Of a DNA stretch of 12,211 bases, positions 6,464 to 12,211 are shown in pieces (within the stretch, counting starts at the first letter, position 1; every line of letters starts with the position of its first letter). A program made the translations under genes and the position numbers. The notes beneath the pieces are model-generated. The model was not told the DNA's origin. It saw only the letters and a program-made list of their open reading frames with translations, and searched no databases. Origin of the DNA: Clostridia bacterium (GTDB lineage Bacteria > Bacillota > DSM-16504 > Desulfitibacterales > Desulfitibacteraceae); contig JAGXSK010000227.1 of NCBI GenBank assembly GCA_018333845.1, forward strand, positions 1-12,211. The letters run 5' to 3'.

Positions 6464-7672
6464 ATGAGCCAAAATAATATCCACACTACTCAAATCTCGG
6501 TTTTTAAAATTGCAGCTGCATACATTGGAACCATTGTGGGAGCAGGTTTTGCCTCTGGCCAGGAGATTCTACAGTTTTTTGGTTTCTTTGGTATATTTGG
6601 CTTGTTTGGAGTTTTATTTACAACCCTTTTGTTCAGCATTTTTGGCTATGTTATTATGAAGGTTGCCAGGGATATCAAAGCTAAATCTCACCTGCCAGTA
6701 ATCAAGAAAGTCAGCGGTGCTAAAATTGGTTATTTAATAGACCTGGTTATAACCGCATTTCTTTATGGTGCATTAATTACAATGGCTGCAGGCATGGGTG
6801 CTATCTTTGCACAAGAATTTGGACTTGCTAACACCCTGGGCAGCTCTGCTCTATTACTTGTAACCCTTATTACTGTACTCTTTGGAATAAATGGAGTACT
6901 TTCAACATTGAGCATTCTCGTACCCATGCTAATGTTAGCAGTACTCACCATTAGCATTTCCAGTTTATATACTAACTGGGACAACTTTCTTGCCAATTTG
7001 GCCTGGTCATTACCAGCAGAAGCTCCCGTTCCATCATGGTTCTTATCAGCCATTGTTTATACATCCTACAATCTTGTAGTAGCGGTGGCAGTTTTAGCTC
7101 CCCTGGGTGTGCTGGCAGATGAAAGAAAGCTGAAAGCCGGATCAGTATTATCAGGCCTTGGACTAGGTCTTGGAGCTGGAATCATTACCATGGCTATCCT
7201 TGCCAATGTTCCCCAGGTGTTAAACGTGGAGGTGCCTATGCTGTTAATTGCAGGCCAGGTATCACCAGTTTTTAGAATAATATATCTGCTGGCATTGCTG
7301 TTAGGTGTCTATACTACTGCCGTTGCATGTCTATATGGCTTTGGAGCAAGAATTGCCAACCCAGAGGAAAAGGGGTACAGGATTATTGTAATAGGTGCCA
7401 GTATATTAGCTTTTTTCTTGTCAGGACTTGGTTTTTCCTCTTTAGTAGGAATATTGTTTCCTGCTGTGGGATATGCCGGGCTATTGCTTTTGGGTTCCTT
7501 GACCTATGTTCTGATTAAAGATTTTAAGGTGGATATAAATGCAAGATTTTATTTATGGCGTCTGCCTGGAGCAGGCTACAAGAAGCTATTCCTGGGAAAT
7601 GAAAGACCAGCGGAAAAAACCCCAGACGAAAAAGATGAAAGTTTAGATGCATCTGGTAGAAAGAACAGATGA
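6464..7672 (+). CDS. YkvI-family membrane transporter (LeuT-fold, substrate unknown)
   Basis: The 402-residue polytopic membrane protein has about ten to eleven hydrophobic segments from residue 12 to about 350. The opening segment, AAYIGTIVGAGFASGQE (18-34), carries the glycine-rich break seen in TM1 of LeuT-fold carriers and is typical of the YkvI family. Bacillus YkvI itself is uncharacterised; the family is distantly related to sodium-coupled amino acid, branched-chain and quaternary-amine carriers. After the last helix the chain passes to a basic segment and a hydrophilic tail rich in Glu, Asp and Lys (about 378-402). The gene has its own promoter and is divergent from the ger operon. 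It is therefore not a receptor subunit, even though GerAB shares its fold. The nearest downstream gene is convergent, so it is monocistronic. Substrate is unknown; a link to the quaternary-amine methyltransferase at the left edge is speculation. Confidence 0.85.
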   Translation: MSQNNIHTTQISVFKIAAAYIGTIVGAGFASGQEILQFFGFFGIFGLFGVLFTTLLFSIFGYVIMKVARDIKAKSHLPVIKKVSGAKIGYLIDLVITAFLYGALITMAAGMGAIFAQEFGLANTLGSSALLLVTLITVLFGINGVLSTLSILVPMLMLAVLTISISSLYTNWDNFLANLAWSLPAEAPVPSWFLSAIVYTSYNLVVAVAVLAPLGVLADERKLKAGSVLSGLGLGLGAGIITMAILANVPQVLNVEVPMLLIAGQVSPVFRIIYLLALLLGVYTTAVACLYGFGARIANPEEKGYRIIVIGASILAFFLSGLGFSSLVGILFPAVGYAGLLLLGSLTYVLIKDFKVDINARFYLWRLPGAGYKKLFLGNERPAEKTPDEKDESLDASGRKNR

Positions 7673-7699
7673 TCAACAGATAATCAAAGAAAGCCCGGG

Positions 7700-7739
7700 A
7701 AAAACATAAGAAGGTAAAAGTAAATTCTCTTACCCTCTT
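7700..7739 (-). terminator. Terminator of the perR-rubrerythrin operon
   Basis: On the minus strand, AAGAGGGTAAGAG (7739-7727) pairs over 13 positions with CTTTTACCTTCTT (7720-7708) across a 6-base loop. Two of the pairs are G-U. The stem is followed by ATGTTTTT (7707-7700). Read on the plus strand the same two positions become A-C mismatches, so the stem is built for minus-strand RNA. Confidence 0.8.
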
Positions 7740-7777
7740 TTAGTAACAATTTCTTTAAATTAACCTTCTTATTTTTA
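7706..7777 (+). terminator. Possible plus-strand terminator of ykvI sharing an arm
   Basis: ATAAGAAGGT (7706-7715) is perfectly complementary to ACCTTCTTAT (7763-7772), which runs into TTTT (7773-7776). The loop of 47 bases is long for an intrinsic terminator. The left arm is also used by the minus-strand terminator at 7700-7739. Confidence 0.45.
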
Positions 7778-8320
7778 AAAATATCTTTTTAACAAACCGG
7801 CAAATGCTTGACCATGACGGGCTTCGTCCTTGCACATTTCGTGGACAGTGTCATGTATGGCATCATAACCTAGCTGCTTGGCCTTAACTGCAAGGTCCTT
7901 TTTGCCTTGACATGCCCCATGCTCTGCCTGCACTCTCATCCAGAGATTTGTCCTGGTATCGGCAGCAACTACCTCTCCCAGGAGTTCAGCAAACTTTGCC
8001 GCATGCTCTGCTTCTTCAAAGGCAATTCTTTTATAGGCTTCAGCAACTTCAGGGAAACCCTCCCTGTCAGCCTGACGGCTCATCGCCAGATACATTCCCA
8101 CCTCTGTACATTCCCCCATGAAATTATCCTTTAACCCCTGAATTACTTCTGGATCTAACTCCTTTGCAACTCCAACCCTGTGCTCATCAGCATAAACCAT
8201 ATCTCCATCATCTTTTCTTTCTGCAAGCTTTGCAGCTGTGGCTCCACACTGGGCACACTTTTCTGGCATATCCTCTCCAGTATGAACAAATCCACAAATT
8301 GTACAAACATATTGTCTCAT
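7775..8320 (-). CDS. Reverse rubrerythrin (rubredoxin domain first), NADH-linked peroxidase
   Basis: The 181-residue cytoplasmic protein should reduce hydrogen peroxide to water, taking electrons through its rubredoxin centre. Residues 1-36 are a rubredoxin-like domain with Cys6-x2-Cys9 and Cys22-x2-Cys25 binding one iron. Residues about 54-181 are a ferritin-like four-helix bundle. Di-iron ligands are visible as Glu70/Glu73, E103-A-E-H106, Glu133 and E166-A-R-H169. The rubredoxin domain precedes the bundle, the opposite of classical rubrerythrin, as in the clostridial reverse rubrerythrins that protect against oxygen and peroxide. The ribosome binding site AAGGGGG lies about 10 bases before ATG 8320. 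It follows perR after 22 bases on the same strand with no terminator between, so the two form an operon under the Per-box promoter at 8823-8870. No key residue is missing. Confidence 0.92.
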   Translation of the reverse strand: MRQYVCTICGFVHTGEDMPEKCAQCGATAAKLAERKDDGDMVYADEHRVGVAKELDPEVIQGLKDNFMGECTEVGMYLAMSRQADREGFPEVAEAYKRIAFEEAEHAAKFAELLGEVVAADTRTNLWMRVQAEHGACQGKKDLAVKAKQLGYDAIHDTVHEMCKDEARHGQAFAGLLKRYF

Positions 8321-8342
8321 TTTAACAATTCCCCCTTATTTA

Positions 8343-8768
8343 TTAGTTTTTATGTTTTATAAGGCACTTGCTGCATGTACCTTTAAAATAAACATGGCTT
8401 TCATTGATTCTAAACTCATCTAACCCCTTAAGCTTCATTTTGGTCATATCCAGCCAAACATCATATACCCTGCCGCACTCCAGGCATTTAAAATGTCCAT
8501 GAATTGAAATATCGGCATCATACCTGGTCTCATTTTCTTCAATAGTAATAAGCTGGATTATCTTATTATCTAAAAATAGCTTCAGTGTATTGTATACAGT
8601 GGTCTTTGACAAGGTGGGTATTTCATCAACTAGAGCCTGATATATTTCATCTACAGTTGGGTGACTCTTGTATTTTATTAAATAGTTGTATATTTTCATC
8701 CTCTGGTATGATGGTTTAATATTGTGTTGTTTTAAAAATTCCTCTATCTTAAATTCACTAACTCCCAT
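8343..8768 (-). CDS. perR: Fur-family peroxide-responsive repressor, PerR type
   Basis: The 141-residue protein has an N-terminal winged helix (1-84; recognition region SKTTVYNTLKLF, 54-65) and a C-terminal metal-binding dimerisation domain. The regulatory metal ligands of PerR are all in register with Bacillus subtilis, one residue earlier: His36, Asp84, His90, His92, Asp103. The Asp at 103, where Fur has Glu, favours PerR. Cys95/Cys98 and Cys132/Cys135 form the structural zinc site. Peroxide oxidises the metal-binding histidines and releases DNA. The start is taken as ATG 8768, with AGGTGG (8782-8777) 8 bases upstream. A GTG at 8780 would overlap that ribosome binding site. It leads the perR-rubrerythrin operon and lies behind a Per-box-like palindrome, so autorepression and co-regulation of the peroxidase are expected. 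Confidence 0.9.
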   Translation of the reverse strand: MGVSEFKIEEFLKQHNIKPSYQRMKIYNYLIKYKSHPTVDEIYQALVDEIPTLSKTTVYNTLKLFLDNKIIQLITIEENETRYDADISIHGHFKCLECGRVYDVWLDMTKMKLKGLDEFRINESHVYFKGTCSKCLIKHKN

Positions 8769-8822
8769 TTCCCCCACCACCTTTGCATTTTAACCAGTTT
8801 CAATAATGTGTTTATTCCTTAT

Positions 8823-8837
8823 TTGTAATTATTACAT
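8823..8837. promoter_or_regulatory. Per-box-like operator
   Basis: The 13-base TGTAATTATTACA (8824-8836) is a perfect palindrome around T8830. As a 15-mer it matches the PerR consensus TTATAATNATTATAA at 11 of 14 defined positions. It lies just downstream of the -10 of the perR promoter, where binding would block transcription. Confidence 0.7.
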
Positions 8838-8841
8838 TTTT

Positions 8842-8870
8842 ATTTTAATTGCATAATTTATTTTTGTCAA
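8842..8870 (-). promoter_or_regulatory. Sigma-A promoter of the perR-rubrerythrin operon
   Basis: On the minus strand a perfect -35 TTGACA (8870-8865) is followed after 17 bases by -10 TAAAAT (8847-8842). The transcript start falls at the edge of the Per-box-like site. The leader to ATG 8768 is about 65 bases. Confidence 0.85.
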
Positions 8871-8977
8871 TAGTTAAAATAAAAAATTCCCACGGTTTCC
8901 CCTGAAAATTTTGCTAGCATCCATTTACTACATCCATTTCCTTTAATATCCTTGACAATGTAGATAAATAGGATCTT

Positions 8978-8996
8978 TGTATATAATTTATATACA
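8978..8996. promoter_or_regulatory. Palindromic operator/promoter candidate upstream of the Isf-like gene
   Basis: TGTATATAATTTATATACA is a palindrome broken only at its centre. It contains a TATAAT (8982-8987) that could be the -10 of the plus-strand gene, with only a weak TGTAGA (8959-8964) as -35. A good TTGACA at 8952-8957 is 24 bases away from it, too far for normal pairing. It does not align with the Per-box consensus. Confidence 0.45.
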
Positions 8997-9066
8997 TTTC
9001 TCTTGATAGTTACTTTTATTGTTGATAAAGTATACTAGAACAATTTCATTACGGGAGGGAGACATA

Positions 9067-9765
9067 TTGGTAAATATAATTGGTATTAGTGCAGGCCGAA
9101 AAAACAAGGTGACAGAATCTGCTGTAAAGGCTATCCTGGAAGGAACTAATAAACCTTATGAGTTAATATCTTTGTCAGGCAAGTTAATTCGTCCTTGTGA
9201 AGCATGTAATGGATGTATAAAAACCAATAGGTGTGTTTTAAAAGATGACTTTCAACCAATTGCCGAAAAGCTGTACAATGTAGATGGGCTAGTTTTTGGG
9301 GCTCCAACATACTGGAATCACATGAACTCCAAGGCCCAGGCATTTTGGGAAAGACTCTGTTTTTCTGGAAGGCACAACAATGTGTTCCCCCTTGCAGGGA
9401 AAACCGGAGTTATAGTATCTGTACATGGTACAAATGAGGAACAGCGTTACACCCTAGATGGGCTAAAAATATACTTTGATGATGCAAGAATAAGCGTTGC
9501 GGGAGAACTGCTGGTACAGGGAGAATACGCTTGTTATACATGTGGGTATGGAAATTACTGTGCAGTTGGAGGCTTTATAGAGCTTTTCCCATTAGGCACT
9601 CCAATCACAAAGGACATTACTCCCTCCTTGACTAATCAAAGCCCAGGCATTTGTAATCTGCCAAAACATAAAAGAGATTTAAGTGAATCAGCCAGGCATC
9701 TAGGATCTGTATTTAGCAAGGTTATTGATATTACCATAAAACAGCGGGGCAATTTTTGCAATTAA
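9067..9765 (+). CDS. Iron-sulfur flavoprotein (Isf-like, NADPH-dependent FMN reductase fold)
   Basis: The 232-residue protein has a flavodoxin-like fold: an N-terminal beta strand VNIIGISAGRKN with the FMN phosphate loop, and GLVFGAPTYWNHMNSKAQAF (74-93) as the second flavin-binding loop. Between them lies the compact motif Cys44-x2-Cys47-x2-Cys50-x5-Cys56, the 4Fe-4S signature of archaeal and clostridial Isf proteins. Those proteins pass electrons between ferredoxin, FMN and small acceptors such as oxygen or peroxide. A second cysteine group, Cys156-x2-Cys159-x5-Cys165, plus Cys196 lies in the C-terminal half. The start is taken as TTG 9067 because GGGAGGGAG (9053-9061) sits directly upstream; an in-frame TTG at 9019 would read through that site. 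It is divergent from perR and probably part of the oxidative-stress group. Physiological partners are unknown. Confidence 0.85.
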   Translation: MVNIIGISAGRKNKVTESAVKAILEGTNKPYELISLSGKLIRPCEACNGCIKTNRCVLKDDFQPIAEKLYNVDGLVFGAPTYWNHMNSKAQAFWERLCFSGRHNNVFPLAGKTGVIVSVHGTNEEQRYTLDGLKIYFDDARISVAGELLVQGEYACYTCGYGNYCAVGGFIELFPLGTPITKDITPSLTNQSPGICNLPKHKRDLSESARHLGSVFSKVIDITIKQRGNFCN

Positions 9766-9833
9766 TTAGGTTTTAACAAAAGAAGCTATGAGAAAATCAT
9801 CCTGCTTCCCCGCTGCTGCATTCAGATCAACTT

Positions 9834-9860
9834 TTTAGCTTATTTAGCTAAAGGATTTTT
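9834..9860 (+). terminator. Weak terminator-like hairpin after the Isf-like gene
   Basis: TTTAGCT (9834-9840) and AGCTAAA (9846-9852) form a 7-bp stem with a 5-base loop, followed by GGATTTTT. The stem is AT-rich, hence low confidence. Confidence 0.35.
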
Positions 9861-9908
9861 AAGGATTGCAAATTTAAAATTTCTTGCTTTCCTGCATATA
9901 TATACTGT

Positions 9909-9930
9909 GGCATTATTGAATGCCCCTTTT
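9909..9930 (+). terminator. Hairpin between the convergent Isf-like and chemoreceptor genes
   Basis: GGCATT (9909-9914) and AATGCC (9919-9924) form a 6-bp stem with a 4-base loop, followed by CCTTTT on the plus strand. On the minus strand, just after the chemoreceptor stop, no T-run follows. It probably backs up termination of plus-strand transcripts. Confidence 0.45.
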
Positions 9931-11542
9931 AAGAATTACTGAACTTGTTAACCTCCAACTGCAGTGTTCCGGCTAGGGTTGACAGTTGATTGCTAACTTC
10001 GGCTATATGCACTATAGCAGCGTTTAGCTCTTCTATTGATGCTGAAACCTCTTCAGTAGAAGCTGCGTTTTCCTGGGATATTGCAGATAAGTTTTCAAAC
10101 ACGCTGGTTAATTCTTCCTGTCTAAGCTGAATTGTTTTTTCTGATAGGTTTAACTTTTCAATTACCTCTTTGGTTCGGTTAATGGCCTTGGCAATGTAAT
10201 CAAATGCTTCTCCTGTAGAATTAACGCTCTCCTTTTGTTTTAGATCAAGCTGGAAGGTAATCTCCATAACAGAAACTGTGTTTTGCGAATTTCTCTGGAG
10301 CTCTTTGACCATATTATCGATTTCCCCGGTTGATCTACTTGCCTGCTCAGCAAGCTTTCTAATCTCATCAGCTACTACAGCAAAACCCCTTCCTGCCTCT
10401 CCAGCTCTAGCAGCCTCTATTGCTGCATTTAGTGCCAATAGATTGGTTTGATCTGCTATACCCTTTATTGCTTGGCTGGCACTGCTTATATTTTCTGTGC
10501 TTAAATTTGTATTAGTTATATTCTCTTTCACTTTAGATGCATATTCTTCTCTTTCTTTAGTTATTTTAATAAGCTGCTCTATAATAGACACTCCCTGACT
10601 TTGCATTCTATCAACTTCTATAGCAGCCTCGTTTAAATCAGAAATGTGGCTATGATTTGTCGATAAAATCTCACTTAATTCTCTGAGTCCAGACACACCG
10701 CTTTCTGTGTGTTTAGACTGCTCACTTGCACTTTGTGCTAACTCCGTGGTTGTTTTCGCAATTTCCTCAGAAGTAACTACTGTTTCTTTAGTCATTTCAA
10801 TAGTATTCTTTGTAGCCTCTATTAAGGTCTGCAAGACCTCCTTAAGGTGATTTATTATTTCTTTTTGGTTGTTTGTCATTGCTTCAACTGAAGCAGAAAA
10901 TAGTCTAGCTTCACTGCCAAAATTGCTTATCTTTGCTTTTAGAGCTTGCTGATCCATTTGGTGATATTTGCTTCTATGTAAAATAATATCTTTTTGTAGT
11001 TCCTTTATATTATGAAGTCTTATATCTATCCCAATAACTCCAAGTACTTTGCCTCCATTTTTGATAGGATATCCAAAAGTAGTCATTAAGACTGAAGTGC
11101 CCTCGATTTCAAAATCAAAAGGGTCCATTATTGCGGGCTTTCCTTTACTTTTGGGAATATTATACCATGGTTCTGCATCTACATTACCCAAAAACATGAT
11201 TTTCATCTCAGACTTTTCTCGATAATAATAGGCACAGAATCTACCAGTATTATCATAAAATTCTTTTCCGGAGTACTCTTTATCTTTACCGTCAAAGGCA
11301 TTGGGCTCCCAAACAGCCCAAACTCCTATGAAGCCAGGGTTATCCTCAAGTTCCTTTTTAAGAAGTTCTAATACCTTACTTCGACGTGGGTTGGTTTCAT
11401 TCCGGAGGCTAATTACCTTTTCTGCTAGCTTTTCCGAAACATCATAAGCCTGTCTAAGCAGTAAATAATCTCCCATTGTTTCCTTCTTTATATACTCAAA
11501 AGCCAGCATCAATATCTCTTTATTTGAAAATGTATTAAACAT
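9929..11542 (-). CDS. Membrane-free methyl-accepting chemotaxis protein with a Cache-like sensor
   Basis: The 537-residue protein joins a Cache/PDC-like sensor lobe (about 25-180) to a full methyl-accepting signalling coiled coil (about 195-537). The sensor shows FIGVWAVWEPNAFDGKD (71-87), EPWYNIP (124-130) and GKVLGVIGIDI (164-174), characteristic of the outer lobe of dCache receptors. The signalling hairpin tip, with DQTNLLALNAAIEAARAGEA (364-383) and GFAVVADEIRKLAEQ (386-400), docks CheA and CheW. The segment ISQENAASTEEVSASIEEL (488-506) is a methylation helix. No stretch long or hydrophobic enough for a membrane helix is present, and there is no HAMP domain. Most Cache receptors have two membrane helices around an extracytoplasmic sensor. 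The ATG at 11542 has AGGGGG about 9 bases upstream, so the short N-terminus looks genuine. It should sense a cytoplasmic ligand, which remains unknown. No convincing promoter was recognised in 11543-11666. Confidence 0.9.
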   Translation of the reverse strand: MFNTFSNKEILMLAFEYIKKETMGDYLLLRQAYDVSEKLAEKVISLRNETNPRRSKVLELLKKELEDNPGFIGVWAVWEPNAFDGKDKEYSGKEFYDNTGRFCAYYYREKSEMKIMFLGNVDAEPWYNIPKSKGKPAIMDPFDFEIEGTSVLMTTFGYPIKNGGKVLGVIGIDIRLHNIKELQKDIILHRSKYHQMDQQALKAKISNFGSEARLFSASVEAMTNNQKEIINHLKEVLQTLIEATKNTIEMTKETVVTSEEIAKTTTELAQSASEQSKHTESGVSGLRELSEILSTNHSHISDLNEAAIEVDRMQSQGVSIIEQLIKITKEREEYASKVKENITNTNLSTENISSASQAIKGIADQTNLLALNAAIEAARAGEAGRGFAVVADEIRKLAEQASRSTGEIDNMVKELQRNSQNTVSVMEITFQLDLKQKESVNSTGEAFDYIAKAINRTKEVIEKLNLSEKTIQLRQEELTSVFENLSAISQENAASTEEVSASIEELNAAIVHIAEVSNQLSTLAGTLQLEVNKFSNS

Positions 11543-11666
11543 AAAATAACCCCCTTAATTTAATCTATACATCTAATTTCCATACAACCATGGGCTAAAA
11601 CTTTCTTCCATTAATTCGATAATATTTGTAATTTTCCTTTAAAAACTTTCCCGCATAGCATTATGA

Positions 11667-11698
11667 TTAAAAACAGAAAAGAGGATAACAAGTATCCT
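11667..11698 (-). terminator. Terminator of the anion permease gene
   Basis: On the minus strand AGGATA (11698-11693) and TATCCT (11687-11682) form a 6-bp stem with a 5-base loop. The tail CTTTTCTGTTTTT follows. The stem overlaps the TAG stop codon of the permease. Confidence 0.75.
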
Positions 11699-12211
11699 AG
11701 AAGGGGAAAAACATGGGCACCACAAGTACTGCTATGATTCCTATGATAATCTGCAGTGGAACGCCAACCTTCATAAAGTCTGCAAAGGTATATTTACCAG
11801 CTGCCATAACCATGGCATTAGGTGGGGTGGCTACAGGTGTAGCAAAAGCCATGCTGGCTGAGTATGCCACTGCCATGACCATTGGTACTGGACTTACTCC
11901 CATTTCCTGAGCACTTAGAATTGCCACTGGAAACAGCAGAACTGCTGTGGCCGTGTTGCTTATGAATTGACTAAAAATAGAGGTAATGGCATAAAGCCCT
12001 GCTAGTACAGCTAACGGACCAACTGCACCCAGGGAGGTAATTAGCTTATCAGACATGAAAGCCACGCCACCGGTTTTTTCTAGGGCTGTAGCCATGGGCA
12101 GCATACAGGCTATGAGTACAACAGTCTGCCAGTTTATTGAGCGATAAGCTTGATCTGTATGCCTAACACTTCCTGTTAAAATCATGAGCAGAGCAGTAAT
12201 TACTACAGTTA
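11697..12211 (-). CDS. DASS/SLC13-family anion:sodium symporter, C-terminal part
   Basis: The frame is open to the right edge and leaves 170 residues up to the stop at 11697; the ATG at 12185 is internal, not a start. The protein would import divalent anions (sulfate or C4-dicarboxylates are typical) with sodium across the cell membrane. Visible landmarks are INWQTVVLIACMLPMATALEK, a half-helix of the second inverted repeat, and SNTATAVLLFPVA, the second Ser-Asn-Thr sodium/substrate motif. AFATPVATPPNAMVMAAGKY follows, and then a last hydrophobic helix ending in VVPMFFPF. The wording of the first block resembles the longer SLC13 permeases that carry a central TrkA-C (RCK) insert, but the part that would hold it is off the window. 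The gene ends with its own terminator and lies upstream of the chemoreceptor on the same strand. Confidence 0.88.
   Translation of the reverse strand, partial: TVVITALLMILTGSVRHTDQAYRSINWQTVVLIACMLPMATALEKTGGVAFMSDKLITSLGAVGPLAVLAGLYAITSIFSQFISNTATAVLLFPVAILSAQEMGVSPVPMVMAVAYSASMAFATPVATPPNAMVMAAGKYTFADFMKVGVPLQIIIGIIAVLVVPMFFPF

Noticed and set aside
7907..8362. Several short plus-strand ORFs opposite the rubrerythrin gene
   Set aside because: Overlapping shadows of a conserved gene in other frames.
8952..8987. TTGACA at 8952 with TATAAT at 8982 as a normal promoter
   Set aside because: The spacing is 24 bases, far beyond 16-19; kept only as weak separate elements.
9019..9066. TTG at 9019 as start of the Isf-like gene
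   Set aside because: The extra N-terminal residues precede the flavodoxin first strand, and GGGAGGGAG just before TTG 9067 marks the start.
11600..11625. Sigma-D-like promoter for the chemoreceptor (TAAA-15-TTATCGAA on the minus strand)
   Set aside because: The -10 matches the motility consensus GCCGATAT poorly.
12183..12185. ATG at 12185 as start of the anion permease
   Set aside because: The frame stays open to the window edge, and conserved family sequence needs several hundred residues upstream.

Overview
The window looks like chromosomal DNA of a low-GC, endospore-forming, anaerobic Firmicute (Clostridia; a Peptococcaceae- or Dethiobacter-like lineage would fit, but the species cannot be read from the sequence). 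The grounds are a complete tricistronic gerA-type spore germination operon, a peroxide regulator paired with reverse rubrerythrin, an Fe-S flavoprotein typical of strict anaerobes, a corrinoid-type MttB-like methyltransferase tail, AT-rich intergenic DNA and purine-rich ribosome binding sites. No phage, insertion sequence, CRISPR array, tRNA or rRNA is seen.

Layout. Positions 1-125 hold the end of an MttB-family methyltransferase gene, closed by a strong terminator. Positions 190-559 are poor in genes, with one doubtful membrane mini-ORF. A cytoplasmic-looking L,D-transpeptidase with a C-terminal LysM repeat follows (560-1090, +), then a convergent intergenic region rich in hairpins. On the minus strand lie a DUF3231-like two-repeat helical protein (1323-2300) and, upstream of it, the overlapping operon gerAA-gerAB-gerAC (6147 to 2482). 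The 316-base divergent gap (6148-6463) contains a forespore-like promoter for ger, two palindromes, and a housekeeping promoter for a YkvI-type LeuT-fold transporter (6464-7672, +). Next come perR and a reverse rubrerythrin as a minus-strand operon (8768 to 7775), with a promoter and a Per-box-like operator. An Isf-type iron-sulfur flavoprotein is divergent from them (9067-9765, +). A methyl-accepting protein (9929-11542, -) has a Cache-like sensor but no membrane segment. The window ends inside the C-terminal half of a DASS/SLC13 anion permease (minus strand).

How the genes fit together. GerAA, GerAB and GerAC should form one germinant receptor in the spore inner membrane; the neighbouring DUF3231 protein and the YkuD-LysM enzyme are plausible but unproven spore-associated partners. 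PerR, reverse rubrerythrin and the Isf-like flavoprotein form an oxidative-stress group in which PerR probably represses its own operon. The most unusual items are the membrane-free Cache chemoreceptor, the exactly in-register duplication in the DUF3231 protein, the shared-arm terminators between ykvI and the rubrerythrin gene, and several near-perfect palindromes in divergent promoter regions. All functions are inferred from sequence recall without database searches.
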